Below, one piece after another: positions 23,755-36,867 of a stretch of DNA of 64,000 nucleotides. Both the position numbers and the translations under genes were made by a program. The notes under the pieces were generated by a model. It was not told the DNA's origin. It was given only the letters and a program-made list of their open reading frames with translations, and made no database searches. The stretch is taken from assembly GCF_000189635.1 (NCBI RefSeq), contig NW_002476571.1, forward strand, positions 302,692-366,691, read 5' to 3'. Within the stretch, counting starts at the first letter, position 1. The number at the start of each line of letters is the position of its first letter. The stretch comes from Tetrahymena thermophila SB210. Lineage: Eukaryota > Ciliophora > Oligohymenophorea > Hymenostomatida > Tetrahymenidae.

Positions 23755-26700
23755 TCATTTTAGATTTTTATCTAAATTATAATTCTCTACTGCTTATTTA
23801 AAGGAACTATTTTTTAGTCCTTTGTTAATTATTGGACTTCTAACTTTGAATTAACTTTACTAAGGCATTTATTATTGTAAATACCATTTTTGGCTCTTAA
23901 AATTTGCTTCCATACCAATAACTTACCTTAAAGATTTTTCAACTATTTTCCATAGATAATTTATTCTTAATTAATTGATCTATTTTTAATAAGTAAGTTA
24001 ATAAATAGAATTTGGAATTAATTTTGATATTTAAACTTAGAATTTTTATAAGATATTTTAGTTATTTTTATCATAAGGAATAGGCCTTTATACTATCAAT
24101 AAGAGCAAAATTGCTAGGAAACACATATTTAAGGCAATCAAAATACTTTACAATAGTTATTAAAATGATAGATTATCTGTAACTAATATCATTTATATTA
24201 TGAATATACTTATTATAACTAATCTGCAAGATAGTTAATCAATATTATTTAACTACTATTTTTAATAAGGACTTACTTTTATCAAAAATATTAGATAAAT
24301 ACATATAAAAATAAATAAGAGCTAAGATTTTAGTAATGGCGAAACCCTAATTAAATTTAGAAATATAACAAGTGATGCTCTTGCTTGATTTCTAGTTAAA
24401 TCCCAATAATAAGACTTTACTTTATATTCCTATTAATAAAAAAAATTTTATTAAAAAAAAACGATTTTGTTTTATTAAAAACTATTTACTTAGTACAAAA
24501 GACCATATTTCTTCAGATAAAGTAAGCTTTATAATTTTTATCTATTTCTGTACAACATAATATAAAATGATGCAGGGATTAAAATGAACCATATAAAAAG
24601 CAGTGGACCTATTAAAAATAGTAATATTTTAATGTGTTATTAAGTGTAGCATACATCTTGCATTTCAGTAATAATATATAGATTGTCTCCCATATCTCTG
24701 CAAGATGAAGACTATATCAATACTTTAATTACGGAAGAACTAAAGAATAAGTATATTAATATGAAAGAAGAAATCATAAATGAAAAGTCATCTATCATCT
24801 TAAACATATTTGTGAGGGATTTTACTAACTAGATCAACAAATATATGGTAAATATTTAGGAATTGATAAATATAATTCTTAGAGCATACAAAGGAATTTA
24901 GATATCTTAGCTACTAAAAAGACAATCTAAATTATAGACTGTATGCTATACAGGATCACCACCTCCAATTTCAGCAACAGAGATAAATTATTAAGTCTAT
25001 ATGCCTAAGTTATTTATTAAAGCTAGAAACTATAAATAGTTGATAAGAATTTTGATGTAAGAAGAAGCACTATTAATGTTTTGATTTTATAGTAAAATTA
25101 TTTTGAGCTTTCTCAAATAAAACCATTCCATTTTTCTTTATATTAATATCAGCTATCTTTAAATTTAGAAGATTAGATAAGCACAAATTATTATCAAAAA
25201 CAAAAATAGAATTAGGATAGATTAAGTTGAATTCTACTACGAGCATTCTTAGCATTAAATTCCTCCATTACTTCTTCCATATTTTGATCCCCAAACAATT
25301 CCTTAAGAATCACAAGATTCGCAAATAGCTCCTACATGTCCTATTTAGCATCCAAACTTATTTGAAGGGTCTTCTGGGGTACAAAATTATGGATTTATAC
25401 ATTAGTAAATTTAGTCTGAATTCTAGTTCTTACTCCAATACCCATTTTATAACTGTATGATATTTGAATAACAATTTTTAGAACCTAATGGGCATTTGAG
25501 ACACTGTAAATTTTCGAATTAATTTGGATCTTGTAAACAATAATTACCTATTTAAAAAAAGTTGGCAAGTTTAATTATTTGAAGCATATTTAAGAATATT
25601 TGGTAAAATTAGTGTGTTTTTTTATTTTGAGTAAATTTTACAAAATATTAGTTTTGAAAAGGAGCAATAATCAAAATAAAATAGTTAAGATAACATTTTA
25701 GGTTATTTAATTCTTAAAGTATTTTTTTAAAAGTAAATAAAAATATTATAGTTAAGGGGGGGATAGATAAATGCTGATTTACTGTAAGTAAAAGTTTAAT
25801 GCAAAAGTAATAATTCAGTTTGTTTTATTAAAAAATTTACTAAATATTTTTGAAAACTTTTATTATTTATAATATTATTTGCAATTAATAAAGCAATAAA
25901 GAAGATTTGATCGGCTATAGCAAAAAAGATTGAATAAATTTTTTAATTTGCTTTATCTATTGAAATCATTACTAAAAAGTTAAAGGCTTTATTAAATAAA
26001 AATTTACCTTACTAGCAAGTATAACATATTTTATACTTCTACAAAGTTTGTAAAATTTCTCCTTACTAACAATACCTAAAGTTAACATCAATAGAGATAC
26101 TTAGCTCTTGATAGTCGAATTTAAAAGTTGTGGTATTTAAAATTGGGATAGGGCTAACTGTTTTAACTGTAATAGTGGAGTAAGCATTAGGCTGATAAGA
26201 ATAAGACACATTAAAAACGAAACCAAATTAATCAAAATTATAATTTTATCTGAGATCACCATAAAGCCCAACTTCTTCACTTTATAATTCAAGTAAATAG
26301 CTACTAAATTCAATCAGGATTTCTTAATTTATCTAACTTGAATTTTTAAAAAAACTAACTTCTCTCATTTCTTCATCAATTAATCTCATTATTATTGGTG
26401 AAGATGTGCTACCACTTTATAAATTTTCTAATTTAGCGCTTTAGATCTTTAAGTCATCTTATATTTAATTTTTAACGTCCAAATAAAATGGATAGGAACC
26501 TATATTTTTTCCATATAATTATGCATAGTTTTTAATAAAAGAATTTTAATTTTAGGTAAGTATCTTTCTGCTCAAATTTGCTTTTTATAAAACATAAGGT
26601 TATGTGCCTAAATATCTAAATGCACCTCCTATAAGAGCAGAATTTTATTTGAAAATATTATCTGCCATGTTTTAAATATCACAATTGTTCAACAATATTG

Positions 26701-29700
26701 CTCCACCTGAGCCTTATCTACAAGAATTTTAAAGGAAAATATTTCCATGAAACTAAGAAAATATGCTACTGAAGCAATAAATAGCTCCTCCATTTCCTGT
26801 CTTTGATTCGTTTTACTAAAATGTATTATCTAATAAGACTATTTCTGATATTTAGTTTAAATATATAGCTCCTCCATCAAGATAAGATAGGTTCATGATA
26901 AAATTGTTATTTTTCATTATTAGCCTCGATATTTGTAACAAATAAAAAACACTTGCTATGTTATTTGTTTCTATATTTTTTGAATAAATATTTTAGATAA
27001 CTATTTAAGGACTTTAAGATATGTAAATAAAACTATTATACTTGAGTTCAATTTATTAAATTTAGATTGTATCTAAAAGAAAGCTTTACCTTACTTAAAT
27101 TTAAATAACACTAGCTTCTGAATTTATGCTAGAGATAGATGTAAAATTAGAATTTTTTATTGTTAAATATTGAGCATTGAGTAGCATTAGTTGATTTGTA
27201 GCAGAAAGAGAGTGCTAATAGTTGTTGTAGGTTGATATTTTATTTTATATATTAACTTCATTATCATTTTTTAAGTCATGTAAATTAATAAATCCTAACA
27301 TACTTGAGTTTTTTATCAGAATATTTGAGAAATTCGAATTCAGTATACCCTCACATTCTATAATGAAAAATTATTAGCTACTAATTGAACTATTTTCATA
27401 GCTTTCTAATTTAAAATCTGTGAAATAAAAATCATTAAAAAGTAAAGTTTGATTTACATTAGAAAATTTCATTAAAGAAAGGGGTGAGAGTGAGGTAAAA
27501 TTAAGAACATTAAATTGGATTTTAATGAAATTAACTTAAGGAGTTGCTTCAATTTAGAAAATAATACCTTATAAGTCGAAATTTTAATTCATTATTATTT
27601 CATTTTAAGATGATTACATGTTGCTAATATTAATTGAAGTAATATTAGTTATTTTGAATATTTATACATTTTAAAATATATTCTCTATAAGGTTAGTATT
27701 ATTTATTTTAAGTAAGTTTACTTATGAGATATTTATCATAGAGTTTTGTTTAAAATTTGAATGTAAAATATTCTACTTGATGTTGAAATTATTTATTGTC
27801 AATTAGTTTATATTACTAAATTTAAGTAGATTCATTATATTATTAAATTGGCAATTATTAAAAGTAATGTTCTGTATTACAACTATATCAATATATGAGA
27901 AGAGTATAACCTATTTTTCATTCTGTTGAATTTATTCGCCATTAATCACTAAATTTTAGATAAAAAGATGATTGATACTTTCAAATGATAGCTAGCTATT
28001 ACCAAAATCCGATAATTCTATGTCATTTAAAAACACTCTCACTAATTTGTTAAATGTTTGATTTCCAAACATGAACTGAGTATTATTTAAGTTTTTAAAT
28101 GAAATTTTTAAGTTTTATAGTTTCAGCTCTACAATATTTTAATCTGTACTATTTTGAGTATTTAGATAGATATTATTATTGTTTGTAGCTTAAATGTTCA
28201 GTGAGTACTAGTTTGTCACAGAGCTAGAGCTCACAAAAGGAAACTTTAAATCTGTTTATTCGCCATTATTTATGTACAAACTATAAATAATGTTCTAAAT
28301 TAGAAGTTATTTTAGAGATAATAAATTCAAATAATCACCCTATTGATTTTTTGTTATTAGATCATTTTAGTCTGTACTTATTTATAACTATGCAGAGCAA
28401 ATATTATTTGAAAAAGAACCAATATTTAGCTCAGCTGTGTATTTTATAGTACTTTCTATAGTTATGATCATCATATCAATAATTAAATACTAAGAATTTA
28501 GGAGTTTTAATTATGATGATAAAACCTTATAATTGTATATTTATAAATAATCAATTAATTTAGGTAAAGAAAAAGGGTTAGCATTATAGAAACTAATTGA
28601 ATTGTCGAAATATAAAATAAAAATATTATTAAATCCAAAGTACTCAATATCTATTAGTGATTAAGTGCTCTTAAAATTTCTTATTATTTAGAATAATTTG
28701 AGGTCTTTTCTTAAGTATATACTTACAGAGTTAAATGAAAACATATATATGAAAGAGCCTTCAATTTTTAATTTTATACCTGAAGATGGTAAACTCTATT
28801 TAATAGTTTGCATTTTTAGGTCATATACGTTAGTTCCTACAATTCTATCTGTATAGTAAATCCTTTAATAAAGAGGATCAAAGGAAATTTAAGATTATTG
28901 GTTTTAGAAATCTAATTGAGAGATTTACAAAATATCTCCTGTCTAAATATCTATTATTTATATATATTTATTCGTTAATATTATGATGTTCAAAGTATTG
29001 TCTATTCTAACAAGCTTTTTAATACTATCATTTTATTCTAATTTAATTTAAAATTATTCAATTTTAATTTAAATAGAAAGAGATTAGGAGTTTTAAAATA
29101 AGATCTTATTCCATAGGTTTTTGTTTTTTGTTGAGCAGTATAGTAAGTAGGAATCATCAATCATAATAAATTGGCCTATTCCTGTTGATATATATGTTAG
29201 TATTGAGAGCTATGGATTAGCTAGATTCTTTTAAAGAGAATATAAAGACTATTTTTAAGTTAAAAAAAGAACTTGGAAATCCGAGCCGCTGATAAAAGTA
29301 ACTATTTAAGAATCGAGCAATGAAGAAAATATAGGAATAATTCTAGTAGAAGTTATATTATAGATTAAGAGTTAATTAAATATTATTACATAAATTTAAG
29401 AGTTATTTTTATTGTAATAATTATAGTAAAAGTATGAAGGATTTAGTTGATTAAAGTATTTAACATCCTTTACTTCACCATCGACTATATTTTTCAGAGT
29501 TGATTGACTATTATCAAATAAAATATACTGATTTTAATTAATCTATAATAGATTTGGTATTGTATTATAAGGTAATAATTAATTTTAGTTAAACTCTAAG
29601 ATAGAGTAATCAAAAACTTTTAAATTCAAATAATCTGTAACAAATATTTAATTTTTATTAAAGCTGATGTAAATATCAAATATTGGAAGCTAAAATTGGT

Positions 29701-32700
29701 ATTTGCAAATAAAAATGTTAGTATCATAATCAAAGATATATAATATATTATTTGAGGTTGCAAAAAGTTTTCTCTTATGATGATCCCAAATCAATATTTT
29801 TTGGTAAGCATTTGCATCAGTTTATTCCTTATCTAACTATTTTAATATTTTGTTTAGAAAAAAATATTTAAAAATAGAATCTATTAAATAAGTTTAATGA
29901 AAATAAAAGGATATTTTTTATGAAATTAAAAAAAAGAAATTAAAAAAATTACTTAAAATGTCTTAACAATTTAATTTGTATCATAAGAAAGAATTTCAAT
30001 TTAATTTTAAATATCAATTAGCATAACCAAATTAAGAATTTCATCCACAACTATTTGACTTTGATGATTAAATTAATACTAAAAGTAGATAATTTACATA
30101 ACCACTCCAGTATTTATGTTATATATTGCAATAGAATTACTGTAAGAAGAAAATAGCATCACTTTTATTTGATCAGAGAAAAAATAAAACTTTTAGTTTA
30201 AAAATAAGATAAAATTGTTGTACAATTGAAATTTATTTATTTTCATACCTTATACATATTTTCTTCAGAGTTAGTAGTAAATGCTGGGAAAGAAGTATCT
30301 AGCAATTGATATGTATCTAAATTAAGTATTTTAAAACTTTAACTTGGTTAATCTCCAATAATTATATTGCTACCAAAGTCATTGTAATATATGGCTTAAG
30401 GAAAAAATTTTTCTGTATATTTAACAAACTTATAAATTTATTCTTTTAAAGAGTACACTCTTAAGCTATATTAACTATAAAAGATTATCAACTATCTTTG
30501 TCTTTAAATAATAACCCCACAAAAGGTATCTGAAAACGGATAGTTATTAGTGATGCAATTTAAAGAAATAGTCTTAAAAATGATTTATGAGAAAATATAT
30601 TAAAATTTTTATTTTTAAATTAATAAATTTACTTACCTTTAAGTTGAATATGCAATCTTACAAGTTATCTAGAAAAGCCATGTATCCTAATTCTATATCG
30701 TATGCAAGATTCATAAATAATATTTAAGACGCATAATTAAAAAGCTTTTTAATATTTTTTATGTCAAATAAGTAAATAAAGAAAGAAAGTAAATGTTAAA
30801 TAAATTTTTACAATTTCAAAATTAGATGAGCTAATTAAAGCAAGACGATATCCAACAACTATTACCATATATTTTTAATATGGATAATAAAATCCTTTAT
30901 TATCGTGTAAAATAAAGTACCTGTAATTTTACGAATTTACATAATAAGATTGTACGAAATCAATAGCAATTTATGCTATTATCTTTTGGTATTTTACCAC
31001 TCTTATATAATATTAATATATATTTAACTATATGTCTAACTCATAAAAATTAACAACATAATCGTATGGTGGTGATGTATTTAAAAAATCATTATTTTAA
31101 TATACATAGCAAAATATTTATTTTACATCTACCATTTACTATAGCCATTCACTATTACGAGATAAAGGAATTTAAATATCGTTAAATTCATATTCATATT
31201 CATCAATTTAAGATACCTTATGTTAAAAAAAAATTTTAGAAGTTAAACTTAAGCTTATATATTAGTTTATTTTACCTGTTATAATTAAAGATTTAGATCA
31301 TCTAAACTAATTATAAGAGAGATTTAGGTATTTATAAATAGTATCTAATTTTATTTATGTAAAATGTTCTACAAGCCTTACCCATAGTAGTCGTTTTGGT
31401 ATAGTATGATCTAATTTGTATCTCCATCATAGTATTATAAAAAGCCACTATTACTGAGAATAAATACTTTGTTGCCATAAGTAACGAAATGTGCTATGTA
31501 TGCACCAGTAGGTATTTCCTAGTTTAAAAAAAAATATATAACCATTAAAAGATTATTTTATATTATGATACATATAAAACCTTATTATTTTGAGTAGAGA
31601 CGATTTAAAGTGTAGTATAAGGATCTAAGCTAACGATCTAATAGCTTAAATCTGGAGATTAATAATAAGATATAGTTTCTGCATATTAACTAAATATTAT
31701 TTTTCTCTAATAATTATTTAGAAGGTTTATACTCATTATTCCTTAGTAAAAATTAGAATAATAAATAGTATCTTAGTTTAAATTGAAAAACCCTATTTAG
31801 TTAACACAATAATTATTAAATAGTTTAGAGGTATAAACAGGATTTTACTATTTTAAAAAAAATGATTATCTAAATAATTTGAATAAAATAAATATAATTA
31901 CATCTTTTTAAACATTGTAGATCTTTATTTATGCAATGGATACTCCTCCTAAAACTAAGAAACAAATAATATCACCAGTTTTCTGTGAAACTTAAACGTC
32001 ATTTACTATCTATTTTATTGAGAATTTATAGTTGTATGACTTATTTATTTAGCTATATTGAAAAATATGAAGCTGTCTTAATTGTGAAGAAAGTTCAGGG
32101 ATGAAAATATTATATATATAAACTATCAATATTTTTGTACTTTGGATATAAAAAGGTTATCTAAATTAATATATTTGTTCAGGTGTAATATCTATATCAC
32201 TAAACTGGTTTTCTAAAAGTATTTCAAAAGTATATAAATTCAATTCTCTTACTGTCAAAACACCATTTCTTATTCCAGTAACTATTAGTTTTTCTTCTTC
32301 TTATACAACTATGTAGTTGTATTAATACATGGATTGTTTATCTGGATAATAAAAATCATCCCAAAAATAAAATGATTTAGCAATCTATCTCGATTCTAAA
32401 TCATATTAGTAAGCAATTCCATTACCTTTTAATTCTAATATTTAATTATTAATAACAGTATCTAAATAATTAACTGCCGGTGTATTAAATAATAATTAAG
32501 TATAGTAATAAGTATGTTATTCAGATGAGAAATACATTTAACTAGAATTTAAATTGGTTAACTGACTTTAAGTGATCTCTTAAATTTATATATCTTACAT
32601 TATTTAGTATAACAAATATATTTTATCATTATTTTAAAAAACGTCTAGAGAAGTTATTGAGCAGACTAAAGGTTAAGATAATTTAAGAGTGTAAGAAAGA

Positions 32701-34954
32701 CTAAAACTATTAGAGTTAAGGTTAAAAATGTAAATCATATCTTATTTTTGAGAGAAATAGATATCTTTAGTCTTCCAAAAGCAGTCAGAATTAAGGAAAG
32801 TAAGTGGTAAAGAACTTGTGATTTCTGTAACTTATTTATTTGAGCTAATTTAGAATACTTAAGTTGCTGTTTAATTTAAACCACCAATTAAAGTCAAAGT
32901 CTATATTTTTAAATAAATATTTTATTTTAATATTAATAAAATAGTATTTTTTACTTTATTAGATCTCAATATTGAATGTAGAATAATCTATGGAGTGATA
33001 GATTTGATTAGTGAAGGAGCTTGACCAAATATTATTTAGTAAAAATCTATTTGATTATTTTGGTAGAACACCCACATATTTTCTATATCTAGATTTTCCA
33101 TTTAAAGAGTGTTCTATGATGAATACTATAAAAGTATATTCTTGTTAAATGATTAATCATAATAAAAAATTGTATTTGTTGAGTTGATAGCAATGATAAA
33201 TTGATCATTTTTTTACTGGTAATTTTAAACACTTAGTATTTAATTTAAAATATCTGATGAATTATCAACAACAAAAAATTAATAAGATTGGAAGTCATAT
33301 TAGACTATAAAACCTGTTTATGTCAAAAAGGTCATTTTCATCCCATCTAAGTAATGTATATCACTTATTTATTAACTAAATGTAATATTTAAAGATAAAA
33401 GTTAACCACTAGAGATCTAAAAAGTTAAAACTTGGGTATCCATATTCATACAAGATAGTGTTTTATTTTGAGTTGATTATTCTACTAGTTGTACACAATT
33501 TGCAATCTTTTATTAATTTAGTAAGCTTAAAAAGGAAATAAACATAAAGAATTTATTTACAGATGCTAATTATGGGAAAGTATAATAAGCTTAAGGTACT
33601 AGCTAAGGAATTGATTTCACAATAACTTTGCCTTATACATCAATCTAAAGCAGACTGCTATTATCTATTTATTAAAATTAAAAAATTTTTCAGTATTTGG
33701 AGTAAAATATAGAAGTAGGATTCTATATTAATTTTAATTTTTAACATAGCTAAAACAAAGTTTTTGATTAAACTAATGAGTCTTATTAAAAAAAAACAAG
33801 CCACTTATATATATAGTACCCAAAGGTACTGCCTTTTTTCAAGGCTACATACACGAATAATAATAAGATTTATATTTATATAATTATTTATTTTTAAAAA
33901 TTATTTTAATAAGTTTTTTTATGAAGATTCAATCATGAAAAAAATGGAGTATATTTTTAAAAAATTCACTTAAAATTATGAATAATTTCATGACAAGAAG
34001 TTTTTTTATACTTATTATCATAATTTAAAAAAATTAAAAAATTATTTTAAAATATTATAAAATTATATTTTATGAATTTGATCTTTAAAAATGAATATTT
34101 AGTTGATAGATACTATAAATTTAGAAAAAGAAAATATATTGATAAAATCTAATCTATTCATTTAAATTGATTTTGTTGATTTTAAAGGAAAAAGTAATTT
34201 AACTAGAATTTTTTTGTTGATCTTTTTTACTAAATAATTATTTTTTCACTTTCTTTTATGAAAAAAATATTGTCTTTTAATTTCCCTCTATATATCTGAA
34301 CGCCAATTAATTAAACTATTGAACGATATTTAAATTAAATGAAATAACGAAAAACATAAATTATTCGCCTAAATTATAGTTTTTACCTTCATTAATGGAT
34401 GTACTATAGAACTATATTTTACCAACTGCTTAAGATTTAGGTATAAAAGATAAGGATGGACAGATTTATAGTTAAATACATGTGTTAGAAGATGGATCTA
34501 AGGAATAGCTATTAGATTAAATACTGCATTCATATACGCACTCTCCATCAAGTAAATATTAACTATCTTAACAATTCGCAATACACCCTTACTGGAATAA
34601 AAAAAATGCAATTGTTATTTAAAAAAATGGTGATTAAGTTACTTTATCCTATGGGTTCAAAGAGTAACCAGTTAGGCATTAATAGCATTCAGCAGATGAA
34701 CAGCTTGAGCAAAATTTAGAAGCGCAAGAAATGCATTCCATGTTAAAGTTTTCGTATGTTCCACTAGGACAAGATTGGACACAATTATAGCTATTCTGAT
34801 CAAAATAAAATGGGTATTTACATCCAAGGCACTCAAAGCTTTTATCGCTAGAGCAATCTTAGCATACCTAGTTACATTAAATAGCACCATCTTTTTGACC
34901 AAAAGAAAGGAAAGTTATATTCAGTATGAAATGTATAATTATCAAAGTCTTCAT
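23755..34954 (-). CDS. G3: giant surface protein, paralogue of G2
   Basis: The architecture matches G2. Signal peptide MKTLIIIHFILNITFLSFGQ starts at 34954. Exon 1 is 34954-34643 (104 codons) and exon 2 is 34591-34387 (205 nt, same length and phase as G2). The body begins near 33660 and includes the long beta-helix exon, which ends at 26008. A 460-nt intron (26007-25548) follows, then the juxtamembrane Cys and membrane exons and a TGA at 23757-23755. The spot-checked places keep the G2 reading frame. The ATG seen early in the G2 body exon is CTG here, so that exon is internal. Around 33804-33890 about 455 bp present in G2 is replaced by unrelated sequence, which may remove a linking exon. Predicted plasma-membrane protein; role unknown. 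I did not read every exon. Confidence 0.78.
33804..33890. other. Unique hairpin-bearing replacement segment in the 5' part of G3
   Basis: Compared with G2 (14300-14760), G3 lacks about 455 bp here and instead carries roughly 90 bp unlike anything else in the window. It holds two adjacent short hairpins: AGTACC-caaa-GGTACT (33815-33830) and GCCTT-ttttc-AAGGC (33831-33845). It is more GC-rich than its surroundings. It could be the scar of a deletion or a small insertion. Whether it lies in an intron is unresolved. Confidence 0.6.
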
Positions 34955-36867
34955 CAACTTTTAAGTATTTTTTTGTATTATTATTTGTTATTTTTAGTTT
35001 TTTATCAATATCAATATTTTTGAAAATAAAGCTTTTCCAAAATCAACAAATCAATTTTAAATAATGAGGAAAATCAATGTTTTTAAATTATAATAATAAC
35101 ATCACTATTTGATATATTTTTGATTTAAATAATCACTACTCACTATTCTAAATGTTAAAGAATAACAAATTTATTTAAATCGAAACTCATCCCAATTTAA
35201 AATTAAAAAACTCTATCACCAAATATTATATTTCGAATTTGTTTGTTTTTCGCGAGCATGACATGCGGGCGAGTATGTAAATTTTAGAAAGCACAATAAT
35301 CTATTCAAAAAAATTCTAATAAAAAAGCAATTATACCATAACACTTTAAAAATAGAATAATGAAATTCCTAACTATTTTAAAATAATCAAATTAGTTAAT
35401 TATAGCACTATTTTTTAAAAAAGTGATTTTTTTCTTATTAAAAAAATGAGGATTTACAGTAATTAGAATTCAAAAAAAATCAAAGATAATATGAAAATTC
35501 ATTTCATTTTAAGTTTTTTTCTTCAAAAAAAAATATGAAATTGGAATAATATAAAATTACAAAAATTATCTATAAAAAATTCTATTTCTTATGTAAACAA
35601 AGTAAAATACTTTATAAATGATTATTCATAAAAATTTAATAAAAATAAAGAAATATGTATCCTAAATAGAACACTTAATGTATAGACTGCTTTGAGAGTA
35701 TTTGGACTTTTAAGTTTTTTTCGCATTTTTTAAATTTCATTTCCTTGACTACTTAATAAATAAATTGATTGAAAATCAAATTTATCCTTATTTCTATAAG
35801 AAATCTTATGTAAAATTATAATATCAAATACAAAAGAATATAGTCAGTCAATAATAAAATGATATTTTTATAAATTAGTATTCAAAATAAAAATATAAAA
35901 ACGCTTACTAATGGATATTAATTAAAAGATAAGTGCAAATTTAAATTATTAATTAATATTTAAAAAAATCATTCATTAATTCTTATAAATACTTGAGAAA
36001 AAAAATACTTTACACATGATTTATTTACTTTATTTTAAGCACAAAAATTTAATGAAAATTACCTTTAGAGAGTGTTTGGATTTGTATATTTTTTCATATT
36101 TTTTAAATTTCATTTTCCTTGGCTTTATTATAAATCAATTGATTGAAAATCCAATTAACCTTTATCTTTCTTTTCTCATAAAAAATTTAAAAAAATATGT
36201 AGTTTGAAAGAACACTTAATGCGCATAAATAAACCTTAATATACTTAAGTTATTTTTAGTGTATTTTTAAAAAAGCTTGCTAAAAATTATTGATTTTAAA
36301 AAATAAATACAAATTTAAATTATTAATCAAACATTTAATTTTTAGATTTAAGCCTTTTTTCATTCATTTTAAATGTAAAAAAATTAATTAATTCAAGATT
36401 AAATGTTTGATAAAAAAATTTATTTAAATTTCTTCATCAAAAAATTAATTAAATCTTTGAATATAAATTCTATAAAAATTTTCATGAATTTATGAAAAAG
36501 TGGAAATATTTTAATTAGCCTTAATAATTTTATATTCAAATAAAGAAATATTTGTTTTTGCTATGTTTGAAAATTTAATATGTCTTTTTCACTACAAAGA
36601 AATTTAATTTCTCCAATATTTAAAAAATTTATAAAAGTTAATTAAAATAAATTTAAACATTAAAATAAACTTGATTTTGTTTTCAACATTCCAAATAAAA
36701 TGAAGTTCAAATAAATATGATTTTAATGTAATTTTGTAAATTCAAAAATAAAATATGTTATTTATACAAATAAAACAATTTAGATAAAAACATTTTTTAT
36801 CTTTGATAAAGTTATTATTTTTATCTTTTAAGTTAAAATTGTTTTTATTTTAGAAATAACATTCTAT
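34955..36867. other. 5' flank of G3 with repeats, then 3' flank of G4
   Basis: There is no gene here. A GC-richer element at about 35220-35290 ('cgcgagcatgacatgcgggc') matches the one upstream of G2. An R2 copy lies at about 35410-35540 and R1 copies at about 35590-35800 and 36000-36270. From about 36430 the sequence is the 3' flank shared by the giant genes. The plus-strand open frames at 34775-35023 and 36016-36207 are antisense or repeat shadows. Confidence 0.5.
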
